A DNA stretch of 12,098 nucleotides from an uncultured Oscillospiraceae bacterium (GTDB taxonomy: Bacteria; Bacillota; Clostridia; Oscillospirales; Oscillospiraceae), in the NCBI GenBank assembly GCA_910577805.1, contig CAJTOE010000071.1, positions 1-12,098 of the forward strand, in the 5' to 3' direction. The notes under the pieces were generated by a model. It had not been told where the DNA came from, made no database searches, and saw nothing but the letters and a program-made list of their open reading frames with translations. Position 1 is the first letter of the stretch. Every line of letters starts with the position of its first letter. Below, piece by piece: positions 1 through 6,500 of this stretch. Both the position numbers and the translations under genes were made by a program.

Positions 1-2106
1 CTTGTGATTGCTGAAAAACCCAGCGTTGCAATGTCTTTGTCGAAGGTGCTGGGGGCAACGAGCCGGAAGGACGGGTACATGGAGGGCGGCGGCTGGCTGG
101 TGAGCTGGTGTGTGGGCCATCTGGTAGAGCTGGCTCCGGCTGACGCCTACGCCCCCCGCTACTCCAAGTGGGCCTATGACGATCTACCCATTCTCCCCGA
201 CCCGTGGCAATTCCGAGTGTTGCCGGATACCAGGAAGCAGTTCAACATCCTGCGCCAGCTTATGAGCCGGGATGATGTGGACACGGTGATCTGTGCCACC
301 GACGCGGGGCGGGAGGGCGAATTGATCTTCCGGCTGACCTATGACCTCTGCCAATGCACAAAACCTGTCAAGCGGCTGTGGATTTCCTCTATGGAGGAAT
401 CCGCTATCCGCAAGGGCTTTGACAATCTGGTGGACGGTCAGAAGTACAACAACCTCTACGCCGCCGCCCTCTGCCGCACCAAGGCGGATTGGCTCATCGG
501 TATCAACGGCACTCGCCTTTTTACTACATTATATAAAGGTAAGACGCTGAACGTGGGCCGGGTGCTGACCCCCACACTCACGCTGCTGGCGGAACGGGAA
601 GCGGCGATTGAGCATTTCAAGAAGGAAAAATTTTACACCGTGGAGCTGGACGCACAGGGCATCCGGGCCTCCAGCGGCAAATTCAATTCCAAGACGGACG
701 CGGAAAAGCTGCGCTCCGCCTGCCTGGGCAAGACCGCCGTGGTCCAGTCCGTCACCAGGAAGGACAAGACTGAGCGGCCACCGAAGCTCTACGACCTGAC
801 CACCCTTCAGCGGGAGGCCAACCGCCTTTTTGACTACACCGCCCAGCAGGCCCTTGACTACCTCCAATCCCTCTACGAAAAGCGGCTGGCAACCTACCCC
901 CGAACGGACAGCCGCTATCTGACCGAGGATATGGCGGAGGGCCTGCCCGCTCTCTGCTCCACCGTGGCCGGTGCGCTGTCCTTCATGGTGGGCCAGCCCC
1001 TCCCGGTACACGCCGCCCAAGTGGTAGACAGCAGCAAAGTGACCGACCACCACGCCGTCATTCCCACGGCGGAGATCGCCGGTGCTGACCTTGCCGCCCT
1101 GCCCACCGGGGAGCGGAACATCCTCTACATGATTGCCGTCCGGCTGCTGTGCGCCGTGGGCGAAGCCCATACCTATGTGGAGAGTGCCGTTACGCTGGAC
1201 TGTGGCGGCGCTTCTTTTATGACCAAGGGCCGCACGGTGACGGCGGCGGGCTGGAAAGGGACAGAGAAAACCTTCTTTTCCACGCTGAAGCAAAAAAACG
1301 AGAAACCGGCCCCGGAGCTCCCGGCACTGTCCGAGGGTCAGCGGTTGGAGGGCGCGGACGCTCTGTTGAAGCAGGGTACTACGTCTCCCCCGGCACGATT
1401 TACGGAGGATTCCCTGCTGCTGGCAATGGAGAAGGCCAGCGCGGACGATTTCGCCAAACTGGAGGACGTGGAGCGGACGGGGTTGGGCACACCCGCCACC
1501 CGCGCCGCCACCATTGAAAAGCTGGTGAAGTCCGGCTTTGTGGAGCGGAAGAAGAAACAGCTTCTTCCCACGGAGAAGGGGCTAGCCCTGTCCTGGGCTA
1601 TGCCCGACCAGCTTAAAGCCGCCAAACTGACGGCGGAGTGGGAGGACCGGCTGGGGGCCGTGGAACGGGGCGAGCTGGCCCCGGAGGACTTCATGGCCGG
1701 GATCACCGCCATGCTCACCGGGCTGGTCCGGTCCTACCGGAATGTGGCTGTGGCCCCGTCCCCGCTCTCCGAGTCCGGGCGGGCGGGAATTGGCAAATGC
1801 CCCCGCTGCGGTAAAAACGTGGTGGAGGGCAAAAAGAGCTTTTACTGCGAGGGCTACCACGATACCCCCTCCTGCGGCTTTGCTCTGTGGAAGAATGACC
1901 GCTTCTTTACCAGCAAGCGCAAGGAGCTGACTAAGAAAATCGCCGCTTCTCTCTTGAAAACCGGGCGTGCGGCTGTCACCGGCCTGTTTTCCGAGAAGAA
2001 GGGCGTTTTCTATGACGCTACCGTTGTCCTAGATGATGATGGCGGCAAATTTGTCCGCTTCAAGCTGGAATTTGACAACAAATCTACCGAAAAGAAAGGA
2101 AAATGA
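1..2106 (+). CDS. topB: DNA topoisomerase III (type IA), 5'-truncated by the window
   Basis: This type IA topoisomerase cuts one DNA strand through a tyrosyl-5'-phosphate and passes strands; on conjugative elements it is thought to resolve intermediates of transfer or replication. The frame is open from base 1 (ctt, Leu) and the family normally starts Met-Lys-x-Leu-Val-Ile-Ala-Glu-Lys-Pro-Ser, so the GTG at 4 is an internal Val and only a few codons are missing. Numbering from that GTG: TOPRIM starts IAEKPS and has the acidic motif TDAGREGE (D100, E104, E106), with Gly102 where topoisomerase I has the second Asp. The catalytic Tyr298 sits in TYPRTDSRYL. A four-cysteine zinc-ribbon-like segment (C599, C602, C615, C624) precedes a C-terminal segment typical of mobile-element TopB. 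The length of about 700 residues is normal. The stop overlaps or abuts the next gene, suggesting an operon. Identification is very secure; placement on an element rests on the neighbours. Confidence 0.96.
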   Translation, partial: LVIAEKPSVAMSLSKVLGATSRKDGYMEGGGWLVSWCVGHLVELAPADAYAPRYSKWAYDDLPILPDPWQFRVLPDTRKQFNILRQLMSRDDVDTVICATDAGREGELIFRLTYDLCQCTKPVKRLWISSMEESAIRKGFDNLVDGQKYNNLYAAALCRTKADWLIGINGTRLFTTLYKGKTLNVGRVLTPTLTLLAEREAAIEHFKKEKFYTVELDAQGIRASSGKFNSKTDAEKLRSACLGKTAVVQSVTRKDKTERPPKLYDLTTLQREANRLFDYTAQQALDYLQSLYEKRLATYPRTDSRYLTEDMAEGLPALCSTVAGALSFMVGQPLPVHAAQVVDSSKVTDHHAVIPTAEIAGADLAALPTGERNILYMIAVRLLCAVGEAHTYVESAVTLDCGGASFMTKGRTVTAAGWKGTEKTFFSTLKQKNEKPAPELPALSEGQRLEGADALLKQGTTSPPARFTEDSLLLAMEKASADDFAKLEDVERTGLGTPATRAATIEKLVKSGFVERKKKQLLPTEKGLALSWAMPDQLKAAKLTAEWEDRLGAVERGELAPEDFMAGITAMLTGLVRSYRNVAVAPSPLSESGRAGIGKCPRCGKNVVEGKKSFYCEGYHDTPSCGFALWKNDRFFTSKRKELTKKIAASLLKTGRAAVTGLFSEKKGVFYDATVVLDDDGGKFVRFKLEFDNKSTEKKGK

Positions 2107-2111
2107 GAATG
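2095..2111 (+). promoter_or_regulatory. Shine-Dalgarno deciding the start of the HTH gene
   Basis: AAAGGA at 2095-2100 lies 8 bases before the ATG at 2109 but only 2 bases before the in-frame ATG at 2103, which overlaps the topB stop as ATGA. Normal spacing favours 2109, two codons further in. The site lies inside the last codons of topB, consistent with translational coupling. Confidence 0.6.
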
Positions 2112-2510
2112 AATAATAATATTTTTGACCGCCGTTTGAAGGCGATTCTGTCTGCCAGCGGCGTGGAGCGCGGGGAGCTGGCCCGTCACCTGGGCGTGTC
2201 CGTGCCCACGGTCAACCGCTGGCTCAACGGTATCAGCACCCCCAACGCCTACCAGCTCCGGGAGATCACCCACTACTTCGGTATGCCCTACGACTGGTTC
2301 CTGGAAGCGGACGGCGGCGTCCCCAATGCGGATGATCTGGCCGTCAAGCTGGGTCTGTCCCCGGAGACGGTGGAGGCCCTGCTGGAGCTGGCTGGCTCCG
2401 AGAGTGGGGAAGTGCTGACGGCGGTGGACGATGCCGTCTGCGCCGTGATCTCCACCATCAACGCCGTGTACGGCGATCTGCTGGCGATTGCCGAGAACAG
2501 CGGGGGTTGA
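2109..2510 (+). CDS. XRE-family helix-turn-helix DNA-binding protein
   Basis: This is a small cytoplasmic protein, probably a transcriptional regulator of the element. From the ATG at 2109 it is 133 residues. Residues about 7-60 form a Cro/C1-type fold: an N-terminal helix (FDRRLKAILSASG), then ELARHLGVSVPTVNRWLNG at about 23-41, which is the helix-turn-helix with the recognition helix VPTVNRWLNG, then a helix ending in FGMPYDWFL. This tail resembles phage-repressor-like XRE proteins. The C-terminal half (LGLSPETVEALLEL and on) is predicted helical and may dimerise; no peptidase or ligand domain is visible. The gene follows topB with no gap and precedes the next start by 4 bases, so co-transcription is likely. 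The DNA target is unknown. An alternative ATG at 2103 would add Met-Arg. The fold is secure; the regulatory role is inferred. Confidence 0.85.
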   Translation: MNNNIFDRRLKAILSASGVERGELARHLGVSVPTVNRWLNGISTPNAYQLREITHYFGMPYDWFLEADGGVPNADDLAVKLGLSPETVEALLELAGSESGEVLTAVDDAVCAVISTINAVYGDLLAIAENSGG

Positions 2511-2514
2511 GCCT

Positions 2515-2925
2515 ATGCGTGATGTGGAACAGGTTATTGCGGGGCTGAAAAGTGAGGCGATCCGCGAGATTACCAAGGAAAACGCCCGCCCCGAAGCTCA
2601 GTTGGCATGGTATTGGACCTATATTGGTTCCCTGGATATGGCCCAGCAGTTAGGGCTTATCAATGACGCGCGCCGTCAGGCGCTTTACAGGGAGGTGGAG
2701 CAATTCAAGCCCGCATATGAAGTAAAGGTCCCCCAGGAGGTGAAGCCGAACCATTTGGCGGCGGCTGAAATGAGCGTGGAGGGCAACTACAACCAGATTG
2801 ACGGCATCATCAACAATGAAGCCCCCAAGCCGCCCTCTGTCCTGGACAATCTGCGCCAATGCCAGGAGGAAGCCGGGAAGTCCCAAGGTGGGACCGCTCC
2901 CCCCAGCCGGGACCCGGAGAGGTAA
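2515..2925 (+). CDS. hypothetical protein of a conjugative-element accessory module
   Basis: I do not recognise this 136-residue protein. I start it at the ATG at 2515 (MRDVEQVIAGLK), 4 bases after the HTH stop, behind a G-rich stretch (2502-2506) that could be a weak ribosome site. A TTG further up at 2488 would overlap the HTH gene and has no better site. Residues 1-60 are helical and charged, with an aromatic patch (AWYWTYIGSLD at about 31-41). The middle, about 60-100, is more polar. The last 30 residues are Pro/Gln/Gly-rich (SQGGTAPPSRDPER) and probably disordered. There is no signal peptide, membrane segment or metal motif. Its position between two other small genes, all nearly touching, supports a real gene in the topB operon. 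The function is unknown. Confidence 0.7.
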   Translation: MRDVEQVIAGLKSEAIREITKENARPEAQLAWYWTYIGSLDMAQQLGLINDARRQALYREVEQFKPAYEVKVPQEVKPNHLAAAEMSVEGNYNQIDGIINNEAPKPPSVLDNLRQCQEEAGKSQGGTAPPSRDPER

Positions 2926-2929
2926 CGCC

Positions 2930-3208
2930 ATGCGGCTGACCAACATCGAGAAGGAGACAGTTATCAATTTCAACGAGGCGGAGCGCACAGCCAGTATCTA
3001 CACCCACAACGAGGCTTTGAAACATCAGCTTTTGGAGCTGTGCCAGTCCCACCCGGAGCAGGTGCGCCAGACTGCCGCTAACGCCTGGGGCGGGCTGACG
3101 TTTGAGCTGCCGAAGAAGTGGCTGAAGGTATCGCCGCCCCGCGTCCTCTCTCCGGCGCAGAGGGCTGTGCTGGACAGAATGAATCAGAACAAGCAAAAGG
3201 ACGGCTGA
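2930..3208 (+). CDS. small conserved hypothetical protein of clostridial mobile elements
   Basis: This is a 92-residue protein starting at the ATG at 2930, 4 bases after the preceding stop, with GGAGAGG at 2916-2922 at 7-base spacing. It opens MRLTNIEKETVINFNEAE, followed by a short beta-like segment (RTASIYTHN), a helix (ALKHQLLELCQSHPEQ), and a C-terminal PKKWLKVSPPR motif with a basic tail. From memory, small proteins with the pattern 'E-x-x-INFN-x-A-E ... Y-T-x-N ... L ... P-x-x-W-x-x-x-x-PP-R' recur on clostridial integrative elements and phages without an assigned function. The compact alpha/beta pattern and basic end would suit nucleic-acid or partner binding, but that is a guess. It is the last gene before a GC-rich hairpin and so may end the topB operon. 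Confidence 0.75.
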   Translation: MRLTNIEKETVINFNEAERTASIYTHNEALKHQLLELCQSHPEQVRQTAANAWGGLTFELPKKWLKVSPPRVLSPAQRAVLDRMNQNKQKDG

Positions 3209-3219
3209 CCGTCCAGACC

Positions 3220-3252
3220 GCCCGGAGTGGGATGATTTATCCCCCTCCGGGC
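3220..3252 (+). terminator. GC-rich hairpin, weak terminator or attenuator
   Basis: GCCCGGAG (3220-3227) pairs perfectly with CTCCGGGC (3245-3252). After one T-C mismatch, GGGA (3229-3232) pairs with TCCC (3240-3243), leaving a 7-base loop. The following bases, ctttct, give only a broken T-run, so this is a poor intrinsic terminator. It would partly end the small-gene transcript or attenuate read-through into the giant gene. It lies in the 71-base gap between the two genes. Confidence 0.5.
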
Positions 3253-3267
3253 CTTTCTATACTGAAA

Positions 3268-3282
3268 TAAGGAGGTTTTATG
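3268..3282 (+). promoter_or_regulatory. strong Shine-Dalgarno of the giant polyvalent gene
   Basis: TAAGGAGGT (3268-3276) is a full anti-16S match, ending 3-4 bases before the ATG at 3280. The spacing is slightly short, but no other start fits. It fixes the start of the giant protein. Confidence 0.75.
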
Positions 3283-3588
3283 GCAAGCACAGTAAAATTA
3301 ACATCGGAATTGGCCGCTCGGACCGCCCATGCCGTCACGCAGGATGTGGAGAGCTGGAAACAGTATTTAACGACGGCCTCCCGGCTCTATAAATACCGTT
3401 TTGATGAGCAACTGCTGATCTACGCGCAGCGCCCGGACGCTACCGCCTGTGCGGAGATGGAGCTGTGGAACAATACCATGCGCCGCTGGGTCAAGGCCCG
3501 GTCCACGGGGATTGCCCTGATTACAAAAGACGCGCGGGGCAAGCCCAAACTGCGGTATGTCTATGACGTAGCGGACACCCGGCCCGTT
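3280..3588 (+). other. ArdC-like N-terminal domain of the giant protein
   Basis: Residues 1-103 carry the pattern W-x(n)-YRF-x-x-QLLIYAQRPDAT (YAQRPDAT at 48-55), then a W, then RWVKARSTGIALI. This matches the N-terminal domain of ArdC-type antirestriction proteins (Asn/Gln-rich 'LI-x-x-Q-x-P-x-A-T ... W ... V-x-x-G-x-x-G-I'), which in ArdC binds single-stranded DNA. No zinc-protease HExxH is visible downstream, so only the binding module is kept. Confidence 0.7.
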
Positions 3589-6500
3589 CGTGGGGCGAAA
3601 ACACCCTACCTGTGGGAAATGACGGCGGAAAAATCCGGCGCTGTTGCGGAGGCGCTGGAACGGCAGTATGGACCCACGGAGGAAAGTGACATTGGCTGGA
3701 CGCTCATGGAGCAGGCGAAACGCGCCGTGAGCGAGGTTTACCGGGACCACTTGGAGGACCTGCGCTATGACGTGCGGGACAGCTTTTTGGAGGAACTGGA
3801 CGACCTCAATCTGGAAGTGCGCTATAAAAACCTTCTGACCGCCAGCGTCCAGTACACCCTCCTGACCCGCTGCGGCCTGGACCCCAGCGAATATTTGGAG
3901 GACGAGGACCTTGCGGGCATTGTCGAGTTTTCCACCCCCGCCGTCCTTCACCATTTGGGCAGCGCCGCCAGCAAAGTCTCCCTGGACCTTCTGGAAGAAA
4001 TCGGGCGCGCCGTCAAGACCTATGACCGGGAACAGGCGAAAAATAAAGAAAAAAATATTGAAAAACCTCTTGCAAAATCGCCTGTGATGGACTATACTAA
4101 GGCCAAGGAAGAATTTAGCACTGTAAAGCGCGAAAGTGAAGAAAGGAGCGTTACCCATGACGATGGAACTGACTTACAAGCAGGCGGGCGATTACCTGAT
4201 TCCCGACCTGGCAGTGGACGGAGCGGAGGAACTGGAGGAAATGCCCCTGGGCAAGTACGGGATGCTGCGGGAGACATTTCTGGAGGAACACCACCCAGGG
4301 ACGCACACCTCCATGCTGCTGACGGGGCGGCTGTACCCGCACCTGCGGGAGATCGACCGGCAGGCGAGGGAGCAGGTGGACCGGATGGTGGCCGACTTGA
4401 AGAAGCAGAACGGCGTGGACGAGGCGATGAAGGCCCGCGATCAGATGGGATGGGTCCAGGCGGTGAACAGCTTCACGGCCCAGGCGGAGGAGATCGTGCT
4501 GGCGGAGATCGTCTACAAGTAAATCAGGAACAGCAGGAGACGGTGGGCGAACAGCCCGCCGTTTCTGCGTCTGTGGAGGAACCGCCTACCCCTGGGTTGC
4601 TGGACCTCTCGCTGTTCTCCCTGTTCCCCACGGTGGAGGAACAGATTGAAAGTATTGCCGAAGCCCAGGAGGAGGACCGGCGGACAACCCAGCAGCATAC
4701 GTCTACTCCTTCCGGTCAGGTGCAGTCTGCGGTCATTGGCCGCGCCCTCACCTGCGGCGGCAACGAGAAGCACAGCATTGAGCGTATTGTAGCATTTTTC
4801 CAGAAGGGTCCCACCGGCTCCGATGCTGCCTCTTTTATGAAAAAGGAGTTTGGGGAGGGCGGCAAGGGCGTTACCATTGGCGGGCAGGAATATTCTCTGT
4901 GGTTTAACAGCGAGGGCTTCCGCATCGCGCCGGGACGGTCTGCATTTGGCCCAGGCAGCACACTCATATCCTGGGTGAGCGCCGCCGCTATGACCTCCAA
5001 CCTCCTGCGGGATGGAACATTTGCTACGCAGGATAAAATTGACGCAGCTCCCGACAACGAAGTGCAGGAACTGGCGGAGAAACTGTGGTATCTCCGCCAG
5101 GATTTCAGCGACAGTGCAAAGAAACTGAACCTTATGCCCATCATTTCTCAGCACTTCTTGGGTAAAGGTTTCCCGGACGATACAAAGGAGATTTCTGAAC
5201 TGCTGAAGCTCCCGGTTCACCGGCAGCAAATTTGGCGGGAAGTGGACGCATTTCTGGATAAGTACAGATTTAACTCGAACCTCCTGCGCTTTCATAAAAT
5301 TCATGACCCGGTTTACCTGCTCACAAGTATCGACCGTTTATCTGCGGTAAAAGAGCAATATAAGGCGGTAGAGGGGTTCGCCCCGGCAAAGGCCAGCTTC
5401 ATCACGGAGGACGAGATCACCCGCCTGCTGACCGGAGGCCCCAGCATTGCCGAGAGCAAGCTGCAAATATACTCCTATTTTGTCCAGGGCCACAACGCCA
5501 AAGAGTGCGCTGATTTTCTGAAAAGCAGCTATGGCGAAGGTGGACGCTGCTATACCGGCTATGACGAGAACTATGGCACCAAGGGAATCCGTTTCACACG
5601 TTCGGATGAGGAATCCGGCTATAAGGGCTATGATACGGTCACGCTGAACTGGAACCAGGTGCAAAAGCGTGTCCGAGCCTTGATTGACAGCGGGCAGTAC
5701 CTCAACGATCAGGAAAAGGCGTACCTTCCGGCCTATGAGAAAGTAACCCTTGCCCGGAGGATTTATCATTTTTACAGTATGGACCCCAACCGAACCAATC
5801 CCCCCAGCAATGATATGGACGCCGCCGTGAAGAAAATCCGGGCCATTCTGGAATCTGATGATTCCAAAAAACACTCTAAACTGTACGGCGAAATGTTCAC
5901 CATTATGGCTGCTGTTTCCCCGGACAGCCCGGAGTACCGGCGGATGATCCCCGCCCTGCGGGATATGGAGACGTTCACGCGGGGTGAATATTCTCTGTAT
6001 GAACCTCTGCCGGAAGCTGTTTTGCAGGCGGAGCGCCAGAAGAAGCAGGTGGCAAAAGAGGTCAAGCGAAAAGCCCCCGCGCCCCAACGCACAACTTCCG
6101 AGGCCCCGCCTGCTTCCGGGGACCGGCTGGCGGCTGCGGCCCGTGCCCTGGCGAACAAGCGGCGCACCCCGGCCCAGGAGGACCAGAGCGGCCAATTCAG
6201 CTTGTTCTCCCCGGCAGCGCCCGCCCCGCTGGAACCGGAATCCTCTGCCCCTCCCCAGGCGGCAGAGCATGAGGAAACCTCCCGCTCTCCGTGGTGGGAT
6301 GGCTACAAGGAGATCAAAGAGGCGAATCCCCACAATATCGTGCTGTTTCAAGTGGGGGATTTCTTTGAGATGTTCGGTGAGGATGCCAAAACCGCCGCTG
6401 CCCTGCTGGACCTCAGCCTGACTACCCGGCCCATCGCCGGTGTCGGGCGTGTGGAGATGTGCGGCATCCCCGCCCATGCGGTGGAGCAGTATGTTGAAAA

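Noticed and set aside
4..6. GTG at position 4 as the topB start
   Set aside because: The frame is already open at base 1 and the family has Leu-Val-Ile-Ala-Glu-Lys-Pro here, so this GTG codes an internal Val; the true start lies upstream of the window.
2488..2514. TTG at 2488 as the start of the gene ending at 2925
   Set aside because: It would overlap the HTH gene by 23 bases, lacks a ribosome site, and the ATG at 2515 starts a more natural protein.
3258..3263. TATACT before the giant gene as a -10 box
   Set aside because: No acceptable -35 lies 16-18 bases upstream, and a transcript starting near 3270 would cut off the Shine-Dalgarno at 3268-3276.
4157..4522. Sequencing frameshifts in the giant gene explaining the low-complexity stretch
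   Set aside because: The giant frame resumes family-like sequence in the same phase on both sides, and the other frame contains a complete TnpV gene with its own start signals, so an overlap fits better than paired errors.
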